From [Clostridium] celerecrescens 18A (GTDB lineage Bacteria; Bacillota; Clostridia; Lachnospirales; Lachnospiraceae), in assembly GCF_002797975.1 (NCBI RefSeq), contig NZ_PGET01000001.1:744001-808000 (forward strand): a stretch of 64,000 bases of DNA, written 5' to 3'. The translations under genes and the position numbers were made by a program. The stretch's first letter is position 1. Each line of letters begins with the position of its first letter. A model generated the notes under the pieces. The model had not been told where the DNA came from. It saw only the letters and a list, made by a program, of their open reading frames with translations, and searched no databases. Below are positions 1 through 7,465 of this stretch, in pieces.

Positions 1-48
1 TATCAATCTTTATAAGACGTTAGTCTGAAAAAGGAGGAGCAGCAAACT

Positions 49-891
49 ATGAAAATGGATTTCCCTGTTGCTAAAACAGTCAATGCCCGCAGCAGTGTCA
101 GGACTTATGAGAACCGTGATCTTTCAGCAAATGAAAAGGATCAAATCAACGCCTATATTAATAAATTATCCAATCCTTTTTCCGCAGATGTTACCTTTCG
201 ACTTCTGGAAAAGGCTTCATCATCCGATAGAGAGAAGCTGGGAACCTATGGTGTTATTAAAGGTGCAGGGAATTATATTGCTGCATCGGCAGCAGATAAA
301 GAACTGGCTTTAGAAGCCCTTGGCTATTCTTTCGAAAAACTGGTTCTGTATGCCACATCCCTTGGACTTGGTACCTGCTGGCTTGGGGGAACCTTTAACC
401 GCAGCGGTTTTGCTGCGGCCATGAATCTAAAAGAAGGAGATCTTTTTCCCTGCATTTCTCCCATCGGATATCCAGCAGGTAAAAAAAGAACTATGGAATC
501 GCTGATGAGATGGGTGTCAAAGGCAGATCAGAGAAAAGAATGGAGCGAGCTATTTTTCAAACAGAACTTCTCACAACCTTTGACAAAAGATGATGCTGGG
601 GAGTTTGCATTCCCGTTGGAAATGGTGCGTCTGGCTCCTTCTGCTGTTAATAAACAGCCATGGAGGATCGTGCAGGATAAAGACACGTATCATTTTTATC
701 TGGCAAGATCTTTAAAAAGCGAAAACGATAAGGTTGACATTCAAAGAGTGGATATGGGTATAGCGACCTGCCATTTTCATATGGCTGCATTGGAAAGGGA
801 ATTGTCGGGGAAATTTCAAAAGCTTGCAAAACCCGAGATACCAACCCCGGAACAGGTGCAGTATATTATTTCCTGGCTTCCAGGTAAATAG
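49..891 (+). CDS. Nitroreductase family protein (TM-nitroreductase type)
   Basis: A 280-residue FMN-dependent oxidoreductase of the two-lobed putative TM nitroreductase type, expected to be cytoplasmic and NAD(P)H-using. The N-terminal RSSVRTY motif (about residues 15-21) is the usual FMN phosphate-binding segment. GLGTCWLGG near residue 106 and APSAVNKQPWR near residue 195 are the other flavin-contact motifs of the family. An AAGGAGGAG ribosome binding site lies at 31-39, ten bases before the ATG. It stands alone and is followed by a strong terminator. The physiological substrate cannot be read from sequence; nitroaromatics and quinones are only typical in-vitro substrates of the family. Confidence 0.88.
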   Translation: MKMDFPVAKTVNARSSVRTYENRDLSANEKDQINAYINKLSNPFSADVTFRLLEKASSSDREKLGTYGVIKGAGNYIAASAADKELALEALGYSFEKLVLYATSLGLGTCWLGGTFNRSGFAAAMNLKEGDLFPCISPIGYPAGKKRTMESLMRWVSKADQRKEWSELFFKQNFSQPLTKDDAGEFAFPLEMVRLAPSAVNKQPWRIVQDKDTYHFYLARSLKSENDKVDIQRVDMGIATCHFHMAALERELSGKFQKLAKPEIPTPEQVQYIISWLPGK

Positions 892-892
892 C

Positions 893-932
893 AAAAATCC
901 GCTGATCCAATGTTACAGATCAGCGGATTTTA
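893..932. terminator. Bidirectional rho-independent terminator
   Basis: A 13-14 bp perfect stem (arms about 894-907 and 918-931) around loop CAATGTTACA, flanked by A-run and T-run on opposite sides. It lies between convergent genes (nitroreductase ending at 891 and the minus-strand gene ending at 936), so it can serve both. Confidence 0.88.
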
Positions 933-935
933 TAT

Positions 936-1478
936 TTAACAGCATATATATCTAAATTCTATACTAGTTATAGCTATCGCGCCGGCATAGTCATTAAAAG
1001 CTGGAATACGGGCAATACTAAGTAAGGCAAAATCTTCTGCATGAAAAAAATCATCTAAAAAAAATTCTATTACATAATGATTATACTGCTGGCTGCCAGG
1101 TGAAGTTTGAACAAGGATGTTCTCCCTGTTAACAGTACTTAAATTAGCTATATCGATTACATCGTTGGCTTTGGTAAATAATGATGAGAGTCTGATTGAG
1201 AATCGATCGCCCATTGGTATACTTGAATTATCACTTATTAAATGAACAAATACTCTCGATTTATGATTTCCTTTTCGAGCATCTTTTGGTACACTAAAAG
1301 TTAATGAATATTCATCGGTATCACCTTGAGGCATAAGCCATCCTAATATAAAAATACCGGATCCTCCCAGCTGTGCTGTGTCAGATCCAGTAGTGTTAGC
1401 ATCATTCATATTTCCAGCGTTGAATATTAATGATTTGTATTTCAGTATTTTATGATCGCGATAAATACTATATAACAT
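936..1478 (-). CDS. Hypothetical protein, predicted beta-rich
   Basis: 180 residues; I do not recognise the family. A good ribosome binding site (AAAGGAGA on the minus strand, about 1490-1497) precedes the ATG, so it looks expressed. There is no signal peptide or membrane segment. The sequence alternates polar and hydrophobic residues and is rich in Ser, Asn, Gly and aromatics (NTTGSDTAQLGGSG; FSVPKDARKG; IEFFLDDFF), which suggests a beta-sandwich such as a structural, appendage or spore-surface domain. It ends in RYICC, with two terminal cysteines. It is monocistronic and convergent with the nitroreductase. The function is unknown; the beta-sandwich idea is inference. Confidence 0.7.
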   Translation of the reverse strand: MLYSIYRDHKILKYKSLIFNAGNMNDANTTGSDTAQLGGSGIFILGWLMPQGDTDEYSLTFSVPKDARKGNHKSRVFVHLISDNSSIPMGDRFSIRLSSLFTKANDVIDIANLSTVNRENILVQTSPGSQQYNHYVIEFFLDDFFHAEDFALLSIARIPAFNDYAGAIAITSIEFRYICC

Positions 1479-1862
1479 ATTAATTTATCTCCTTTCATAA
1501 TATAGTATATTTTGCATGTCCAAGTAATGTTACTAATTATAAGAACATCATTTACCGCGTTTAATTTAATATTACAAATTAAAAAGTAATCCTGTTATTG
1601 AACATAAAAGGCATTGAGAAGTACAAAAAAATAATAACATTTGATCGCATATTTCCCATAAATTGAATAACATTGACTAATTTCAAAAACGAGTTTATAA
1701 TCAAGCTTAATCTGAGAAACATCATCTTATTAAAGATTTAAGTGATCTTGTGTTCCGTAATTTAACTGGTTTGTGACCGAGTGAGTGGAAATCTGATCAT
1801 TGCGGGAGTTGGCATAGTTATATATCTGCAGGATTACCATTCAAGGAAGGGGAAAACACCAA
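1479..1862. other. AT-rich intergenic region with a ykkC-like half element
   Basis: 384 bases with no convincing ORF. The left part holds the minus-strand ribosome binding site of the 936-1478 gene. About 1735-1790 resembles the 5' half of the ykkC-class riboswitch at 12490-12582 (see separate entry). The right end carries AAGGAAGGGG (1844-1853), the ribosome binding site for the next gene. Confidence 0.6.
1740..1812 (+). promoter_or_regulatory. Degenerate ykkC-like riboswitch remnant
   Basis: GTGTTCCGTAATTTAACTGG followed by TTTGTGACCGAGTGAG aligns almost column by column with CTAGGGTTCCG...ACCGGTCTGTGACCAAGAGAG of the intact element near 12493. The conserved 3' segment (ATAAAGGCCTGGGAGA-like) and terminator are absent; only GCGGGAGTTGG follows. 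It sits about 50-120 bases upstream of the NimA-like gene. I read it as a broken or strongly diverged copy, probably not functional as a guanidine switch. Confidence 0.4.
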
Positions 1863-2351
1863 ATGTTTAGAGAAATGAGAAGAAACAAACAATTATTATC
1901 GGCGGAAGAGACAATCGCTGTAATGGAAAGATGCACCAATGGCATCTTGGCATGCTTCGGGGATGACGATTATCCTTACGCTGTTCCGCTGAGCTACGTA
2001 TATTTCAATGGCAAGATTTATTTCCATTCAGCGAAAGCCGGTCATAAAGTTGATGCTATCACAAAATATCCTAAGGTATCTTTTTCGGTAATTGATGAAG
2101 ATACGATTGTAAGTAAGGAATATACTTCTTACTTCCGCAGTGTTATCGCTTTTGGAAAAGCCAGAATTGCGGAAGGAGATGAACGATTAGAAGCATTTAA
2201 AGCCTTGGTGCAAAAATATTCAGGTGATCAGCCGGAAGATGCCAGGAACAAGGAAATAGCTGGCTGTACCCATGCTTACGTTATTGCTATTGATGTTGAT
2301 CACATGACCGGCAAGGAAGCAATGGAGTATGTCAGAGCAAAGCATCAATGA
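1863..2351 (+). CDS. Pyridoxamine 5'-phosphate oxidase family protein (NimA-like)
   Basis: 162 residues, a single FMN-binding split-barrel domain of the NimA/YhbP type. The N-terminus MFREMRR, the segment GDDDYPYAVPLSYVY near residue 38 and KIYFHSAKAGHK near residue 57 are the typical signature of Firmicute proteins annotated as 5-nitroimidazole resistance (Nim) relatives. The barrel binds flavin and reduces small molecules; some relatives reduce nitroimidazoles to amines. Actual drug resistance is not implied by sequence alone. The start ATG at 1863 follows an AAGGAAGGGG ribosome binding site. The upstream leader contains a ykkC-like relic. The gene is convergent with the DUF5131 gene. Confidence 0.87.
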   Translation: MFREMRRNKQLLSAEETIAVMERCTNGILACFGDDDYPYAVPLSYVYFNGKIYFHSAKAGHKVDAITKYPKVSFSVIDEDTIVSKEYTSYFRSVIAFGKARIAEGDERLEAFKALVQKYSGDQPEDARNKEIAGCTHAYVIAIDVDHMTGKEAMEYVRAKHQ

Positions 2352-2373
2352 TTCTTAACACAAGTTCAGGCCC

Positions 2374-2428
2374 CTCCATTCATCAAGCTTTCGGATTATT
2401 CCGTTTGGCTTATGGATGATGAATGGAG
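2374..2428. terminator. Inverted repeat between convergent genes
   Basis: A perfect 12-bp inverted repeat (CTCCATTCATCA at 2374-2385, TGATGAATGGAG at 2417-2428) with a 31-base loop. It lies between the stop of the NimA-like gene and the stop of the minus-strand DUF5131 gene. There is no long T-run, so termination is inferred. Confidence 0.5.
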
Positions 2429-2443
2429 AGCGGTGTGTTTCCA

Positions 2444-3166
2444 TCAAAACAACTTTTTACCATCTGTAATATCTATACCAAATTCTTTAGCTACGCTGGT
2501 TTGCTTAAATGGATTTATCTTATCCACTACCCCATCATGCTTAAATAGTGAGCCTGTGTTTTTAAACCAGAATGTTACGTTTGCTTTTGCACATTGTTCA
2601 CGGATATTAAGAACCCAATCATAATCACATTCACGAGCTTCCCGTCCTGTTTCACCACCAACTGTAACATGATCTACTCCATGAAGATAAGGGGTTAAAT
2701 CTATCGCTTCTAAAAGTGGTGCACAGGCTATAAAGCGCCGTTTTATCGGATAGGATAAAAATAAAGGAAGTCTATAGTCTGCCAGTTCTTGATTTTCAAC
2801 AGTGCATCCAATATTTACATTGTCATATCCTGCACCCCAATCCGATGGAAGTGAAACAAGAAAACGGTCAATTCGCTTTGTCAAAATCAAGAATTCTATA
2901 TCTGTTCTTTTCCTGATCATAGCCCAAACTTCGTTACGCCATTCGTCTGCTTCAGGGAGAAAGAAATCAGTGGCAAAGCATGTTGCAAGAATTTTATCTC
3001 CTTTAATTCTGTATTCACCTTTTGCATTTGTCCGTATAGGCCAGTCGAATTTATCTGTTTTATGTATTGTGTTTTGACCATAGCGTTTCGCATAAGGTCC
3101 GTAAAAATAGCAATTTGTACAGCCATCACTTGCTTTGTAGCAACCTGTCCACGGCTCCCAGTTCAT
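2444..3166 (-). CDS. DUF5131 family protein (phage Gp37/Gp68-like)
   Basis: 240 residues when started at the ATG at 3166, which has AAGGAGGAG (3179-3171 on the minus strand) at good spacing; an upstream ATG at 3202 has no ribosome binding site. The N-terminus reads MNWEPWTGCYKASDGCTNCY, the cysteine-rich signature of the DUF5131/Gp37-Gp68 family, which resembles radical-SAM-type cysteine clusters. The middle carries FLILTKRIDRF, DNVNIGCTVENQE and GGETGREAR, also typical of this family. The biochemical role is unestablished; members occur on phages and chromosomes. It is a stand-alone gene here, with no phage neighbours visible. Confidence 0.85.
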   Translation of the reverse strand: MNWEPWTGCYKASDGCTNCYFYGPYAKRYGQNTIHKTDKFDWPIRTNAKGEYRIKGDKILATCFATDFFLPEADEWRNEVWAMIRKRTDIEFLILTKRIDRFLVSLPSDWGAGYDNVNIGCTVENQELADYRLPLFLSYPIKRRFIACAPLLEAIDLTPYLHGVDHVTVGGETGREARECDYDWVLNIREQCAKANVTFWFKNTGSLFKHDGVVDKINPFKQTSVAKEFGIDITDGKKLF

Positions 3167-3666
3167 AGGCCTCCTCCTTAATTGGTTGGGTTTTGTTGGC
3201 ACTCGTTGTTAACCAATTCTACCCCTGTTTTTGACATTAAAAACGCTTGATACAGTGAATTGAAAAGTTCAACATATTGAATTGCTAGCTGTTTTTGATA
3301 ATCAAATCATTTCCCCTCATTTTTATAGTGAATATAGCGTAGTTAGTTCCTTTTTCTGTCTGTGCTTATATCGATTGTTTTTTATTTTTAATTCTACACT
3401 ATTTATATTATATGTCCAGATGATAAAAACATCAAGAGCACTATTCAGGGGTTGCCACCTCAAACCCGGCTTTTGTTTCGTCATTTCGCTGTCGTTCATT
3501 TCCAGGACAAAACAAAAAACAAGCGTATCGCCCATTGAGAACGATACACTTGTTTTAGATATTTCACTTGGCAGTTGCCCATAATCATATAGTTTTCTTA
3601 TCCTGTCATATGCTGGACGATTCTCAGCCATTGTTTTTTTATCTCTCTGTCTTTATAATATCCGAC
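3167..3666. other. Intergenic region with minus-strand terminator
   Basis: About 500 bases between two co-directional minus-strand genes. The stretch next to the upstream gene (3517-3556) forms a clear terminator hairpin for the CofE-like gene. The rest is AT-rich; a 102-codon minus-strand reading frame at 3323-3631 runs through the hairpin and has no good ribosome binding site, so I treat it as non-coding. Confidence 0.6.
3505..3557 (-). terminator. Rho-independent terminator of the CofE-like gene
   Basis: Arms AAACAAGCGTATCG (3517-3530) and CGATACACTTGTTT (3542-3555) form a stem of about 13 bp. Read on the minus strand it is followed by a T-rich run, so it terminates transcription coming from the gene ending at 3667. 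Confidence 0.75.
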
Positions 3667-4857
3667 TTATTTGGTGTAATTATCAAAGTAGCCTTGAACT
3701 AATACGATAGGTGTACCTTTATCACCACTACCGGAAGTAAGGTCACAGAGGGAACCGATTAAGTCGGTTAACCGGCGAGGGGTAGTTCCCTGTGATACCA
3801 TGCTACCAACTAAATTGCTGTCCTTGCTTTGAATATAATTTGAAATTGCAGCCTTTAATTCCGCTCCGCTTAAATCCGCAAAATCGTTATCCGCAAGATA
3901 CTTTAATTTGACTTCATTGGGCTGTCCTTCCAGACCTTCTGTATATGCCGGAGAAACCACCGGATCTGCCAATTCCCAAATCTTACCCATAGGATCTTTG
4001 AAAGCACCGTCACCATAAATCATTACTTCAATATGCTTTCCAGTCTTTTCAAGGAGTCCGTCTTGAATCCTTTTAACAATGGGTTCGCAGTTGCGGGGGA
4101 ATAATTTAACGGTGTCTTCAGTAGCTTTATTGCTGCCAAGCAGGCCATAATTTTCGTTATATCCGCTGCCATCAACCGGTGCGGTTAAGATATCATCAAG
4201 ACCAAACACAGTCTCTGCATTGGCTGCTTTTAATAAGCGTTTCGTTCTAAAACGGGTATGAATATCGCAGTTAAGAACATGCTTTGTATAATTTAAGATA
4301 GTGCGGCAGTCATTTGCAAGAATAACTTCTACTTCACAGCCTTCATTTTGGATAAGTTCCTTGTAATATTCAATGTAATCAACTCCGGTAAACGTATGCT
4401 TACGATAACCAAAAAGTTCACGGTAATGTGCCTCGGTTAAAACATCAGTCCAGGGATTAATGCCCTTTTCATCCAAAGCATCAAGATCGATCAGGTGATT
4501 ACCTACTTCATCCGAAGGATAGCTTAACATGATTACGATCTTTTTCGCGCCTCTTGCAATGCCCTTAAGACAAATGGAAAAACGGTTACGGCTTAAAATA
4601 GGAAATACTATACCGATGGTTTCATTACCGAATTTATTTTTAATATCAGCGGCGATTTGATCTACAGTAGCATAGTTTCCCTGAGCGCGGGCAACGATAG
4701 CCTCGGTAGCCGCGACAACATCACGGTCACGCAATTCAAAATCTTCACTTTTGGCTGCATCAAGTACACTAGTAATAACGATATCTGCTATATCGTCTCC
4801 CTGGCGGATAATTGGAGCACGTACACCCCTTGATACAGTACCTATTAATCTCTCCAT
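3667..4857 (-). CDS. Coenzyme F420-0:L-glutamate ligase-like protein (CofE family)
   Basis: 396 residues from the ATG at 4857, which is preceded by AAAGGAG with 9 bases spacing; the in-frame ATG at 4881 is less well placed. Family features: N-terminal RGVRAPIIRQGDDIADIV, GNYATVDQIAADI, and an MIYGDGAFKDPMGKIWELADPVVSPAYT core near residues 285-315, which is the metal/nucleotide-binding region. CofE enzymes add gamma-linked glutamate using GTP. Clostridia generally lack F420, so these homologues probably ligate glutamate to another acceptor; that is inference. It is monocistronic, with its own terminator. No F420 biosynthesis gene is near. Confidence 0.8.
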   Translation of the reverse strand: MERLIGTVSRGVRAPIIRQGDDIADIVITSVLDAAKSEDFELRDRDVVAATEAIVARAQGNYATVDQIAADIKNKFGNETIGIVFPILSRNRFSICLKGIARGAKKIVIMLSYPSDEVGNHLIDLDALDEKGINPWTDVLTEAHYRELFGYRKHTFTGVDYIEYYKELIQNEGCEVEVILANDCRTILNYTKHVLNCDIHTRFRTKRLLKAANAETVFGLDDILTAPVDGSGYNENYGLLGSNKATEDTVKLFPRNCEPIVKRIQDGLLEKTGKHIEVMIYGDGAFKDPMGKIWELADPVVSPAYTEGLEGQPNEVKLKYLADNDFADLSGAELKAAISNYIQSKDSNLVGSMVSQGTTPRRLTDLIGSLCDLTSGSGDKGTPIVLVQGYFDNYTK

Positions 4858-5208
4858 ATGATGATTCTCCTTTAAACCCATGACAAATGCTGATGGGATG
4901 TATTTAATTCACTTTATTATATCATGATTATTGATATTGGTAAACTTAATGCTTTTTATATATGAGATAAGTTGTACTTATATCAGAAGCGTTTATCGAT
5001 TTAAGAGTACCTTATAAATAGATAAAAGAGTAATGAATTATTCATGTGACCCGCCATATAAAGAAGCATGATCCATGTACTTTTTTCCACATTATAATGG
5101 AAAAATACGAAATTGAATCATTAATTTTAAAATGCTATACTTTGGTTATCGATGAAAAGAACTGCAGTTACAAGTATGTTGATAATTTGGTTATGGAGGA
5201 GGATACAA
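4858..5208. other. Divergent intergenic region (CofE-like / PTS regulator)
   Basis: 351 bases, very AT-rich, holding the divergent promoters of the CofE-like gene and the PTS operon. AGAAGCGTTTATCG near 4986 only partly resembles a catabolite-responsive element. The GGAGGAGG ribosome binding site at 5195-5202 belongs to the PTS regulator. Confidence 0.5.
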
Positions 5209-7098
5209 GTGGATGGACGACTGTATACAATTTTGGCTAACCTTTCAGAGGATAATTTTATAACGGTTGGTGAACTTGCCTTAAGGCTTCAGCTGAGCCA
5301 GAGAACTGTCAGAGATCTGCTTAACCAATTGGAACAACAGCTGAACGAAAAGGGTGCCATAATAGAGAGACAGAGAAAGAAGGGGCTGTGGCTTCATATA
5401 ACAGACAGGGAACGGTACCAGGAATTTTGTAAGAAAGAAATACCTTCCAGAATTCCGGATTCCGGGGAACAGAGAATGGAATATGTGCTGGCACTGCTTT
5501 TTCAAACTCCAGGCTACATAAAAATAGAGACTCTATGTGACCAGCTGTATGTGTCAAGAAAAACCATATCCGTAGACTTAAAAGGAGTGGAAAAATTCTT
5601 AAACCGTCATCATATATCATTAGAACGAAAGCCTTATTATGGGCTTAAAATGAAAGGAACAGAGTTTGCTTTCCGTTTAGCTCTAAGTGCTATATTTTAT
5701 GAATTGAGTGATGTGTGGTTTCAGAAAATTTATGAAACTTTTGAAGAAGCTGAGATAATCAGAAAACAGATATTAGACAATATCCGCGAGAGGGGATATA
5801 CCATTTACGAGACGGATATTTCCAACATTGTTCTCCAAATTCAGATTGCTCTTTACCGATGGAAGATGGGGAGTGGTATCACCATGGAAGAGGTCGACAG
5901 CAAGGAGTGGCTGCAGGAGAGCGATATTAAGGTGGCCGGGAGGTGCAGTCTGGGTTTGGAGCATGCTCTGGGAATATGTATTCCGGTACCGGAAATCAAG
6001 TATCTTGCCATTCATTTGTCAGGGAAAAAGAAGCTGCTGGCCAGTGAACATGGGAATGTGGTCATTGATATGGAGATAAATCAGCTGGTCAATGAGATGC
6101 TGGAAAACGTTTATCAGGTATTTCAGCTGGATTTTAAATCGGATTTTGACTTAAGCACATCTCTGAGACAGCATATGATATCCCTGCGGATAAGGCTTCG
6201 GTATCATTTAAAACTTGAAAATCCTATGTTAAAAGAAATTAAGGAGGTATACAGCTTTCCATATGCAGTAGCGGCGCAGGCGGCTACCGTACTTTCTGAA
6301 TATTTTCATGCAATGGTATCTGAAGATGAAATTGGCTATCTGGCATTATGCTTTGCTCTTTCCATGGAGCGGAATAAGAAAAAGAAAAAGCGAAATATTC
6401 TGCTGGTTTGTGCATCAGGAGAGGGCAGCGCCAGGCTGTTTAAATACCGGTTCAAAGAATTATTCGAGGGATATTTAAATAAAGTAGAAATCTGCGATAT
6501 TGGTTCTCTGCCGGGCAAGGATTTTAATGATGTGGATTATGTGTTTTCTACAGTTCCCATAGCATTCCCTGTTCCGGTTCCAATTTACCAGGTGCAGTAT
6601 TTTTTTGACAGACATAATATTAACCAGGTAAAGTGGATTTTAGAAGATAATCATCCAGATACGATAAAGCGTTATTTTTCTGAGGATTTGTTTTTTGTAG
6701 ATGTAAAAGGGGAGAACCGTGAAGAGGTGATTCACACGCTTTGTCAGCGCATTGGAATGGTGCGAAAGACACCGGAAGAATTTGAAGAAAGTGTCTTATA
6801 CAGAGAGAAGATCATGCAGACGGATTTTTGCGGACAAATTGCAATTCCTCATCCTTATAAGCCCTTGACGGATGAAACCTTTGTATGTGTTGCAATTTTA
6901 AATAAGCCCATACGATGGTACCATTGTGATGTGCAGGTAGTATTTTTGCTGTCAATTTCAACCCGGAAAGAAAATCTAGAAACTTTTTACAGAACAGCGC
7001 CCCGGATTATGATGGATGAAGACTGTATGAAACGCTTAATTAAGGACAAACGTTATGAAACCTTGATGGGGATTATTGAAGATATGGAGAAATGTTAA
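5209..7098 (+). CDS. PRD-containing PTS transcriptional activator (LicR/MtlR type)
   Basis: 629 residues from a GTG at 5209, six bases after GGAGGAGG; upstream in-frame starts lack ribosome binding sites. Order of domains: N-terminal HTH (VGELALRLQLSQRTVRDLL, residues about 19-37), second HTH (LYVSRKTISVDL), two PTS regulation domains (about 170-390), an EIIB-like domain with LLVCASGEGSAR (Cys likely phosphorylated, about 405), and a C-terminal EIIA domain with AIPHPYKP. This is the architecture of LicR/MtlR activators, whose activity is set by phosphorylation by HPr and the cognate EIIB. It heads the operon it probably activates. Two PRD positions usually occupied by His appear to be Gln (NIVLQIQIAL) and Cys (IGYLALCFAL). 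Confidence 0.9.
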   Translation: MDGRLYTILANLSEDNFITVGELALRLQLSQRTVRDLLNQLEQQLNEKGAIIERQRKKGLWLHITDRERYQEFCKKEIPSRIPDSGEQRMEYVLALLFQTPGYIKIETLCDQLYVSRKTISVDLKGVEKFLNRHHISLERKPYYGLKMKGTEFAFRLALSAIFYELSDVWFQKIYETFEEAEIIRKQILDNIRERGYTIYETDISNIVLQIQIALYRWKMGSGITMEEVDSKEWLQESDIKVAGRCSLGLEHALGICIPVPEIKYLAIHLSGKKKLLASEHGNVVIDMEINQLVNEMLENVYQVFQLDFKSDFDLSTSLRQHMISLRIRLRYHLKLENPMLKEIKEVYSFPYAVAAQAATVLSEYFHAMVSEDEIGYLALCFALSMERNKKKKKRNILLVCASGEGSARLFKYRFKELFEGYLNKVEICDIGSLPGKDFNDVDYVFSTVPIAFPVPVPIYQVQYFFDRHNINQVKWILEDNHPDTIKRYFSEDLFFVDVKGENREEVIHTLCQRIGMVRKTPEEFEESVLYREKIMQTDFCGQIAIPHPYKPLTDETFVCVAILNKPIRWYHCDVQVVFLLSISTRKENLETFYRTAPRIMMDEDCMKRLIKDKRYETLMGIIEDMEKC

Positions 7099-7132
7099 TA
7101 AGACTGATGTGCAAAATTACGGAGGAGTTATT

Positions 7133-7465
7133 ATGGGTACACTGAGAGTGTTATTGTGTTGTGGTGCAGGCTTTTCCAGCGGATTTTTGGCCCAGAAAGC
7201 CAGGCAGGCCGCAAAAAAAAGAAATCTGGATATGTCAATTGATGCCAGAAGTGAAAGCGTAGTCAGCGAATATGTGAATAAGATGGATGTGCTGTTAGTT
7301 GGTCCTCATTATGAAGGGGCCCTGGCCAAATTGAAAGAGGAATATGAACCTCTCGGAATAAAAGTGAAATTGATTCCTTCCGCTATTTATTCCGCTTTAG
7401 ATGGAGAAGAACTGGTGAATCTGGCGATTCTGGCAGAAAGTGAAAAAGGAGGGACGTTGGTATGA
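7133..7465 (+). CDS. PTS lactose/cellobiose-type EIIB component
   Basis: 110 residues starting at the ATG at 7133 after ACGGAGGAG. The phospho-acceptor cysteine lies in LLCCGAGFSSGFLA near residue 10, and the rest is the Rossmann-like EIIB(Cel/Lac) fold (VLLVGPHYEGALAKL). EIIB receives phosphate from EIIA and passes it to the sugar during transport by EIIC. It sits 34 bases after the regulator and overlaps the EIIC start by 4 bases (ATGA), so it is translationally coupled. Genes for EIIB, EIIC and EIIA are separate here, as in licBCA/celABC operons. Confidence 0.93.
   Translation: MGTLRVLLCCGAGFSSGFLAQKARQAAKKRNLDMSIDARSESVVSEYVNKMDVLLVGPHYEGALAKLKEEYEPLGIKVKLIPSAIYSALDGEELVNLAILAESEKGGTLV

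Noticed and set aside
3323..3631. A 102-codon minus-strand reading frame between the DUF5131 and CofE-like genes
   Set aside because: It runs through the terminator hairpin of the CofE-like gene, has no good ribosome binding site, and its peptide resembles nothing I know.
4980..5000. Possible catabolite-responsive element (AGAAGCGTTTATCG) upstream of the PTS operon
   Set aside because: Only the centre matches the TGWAANCGNTNWCA consensus; three of the first positions fail.
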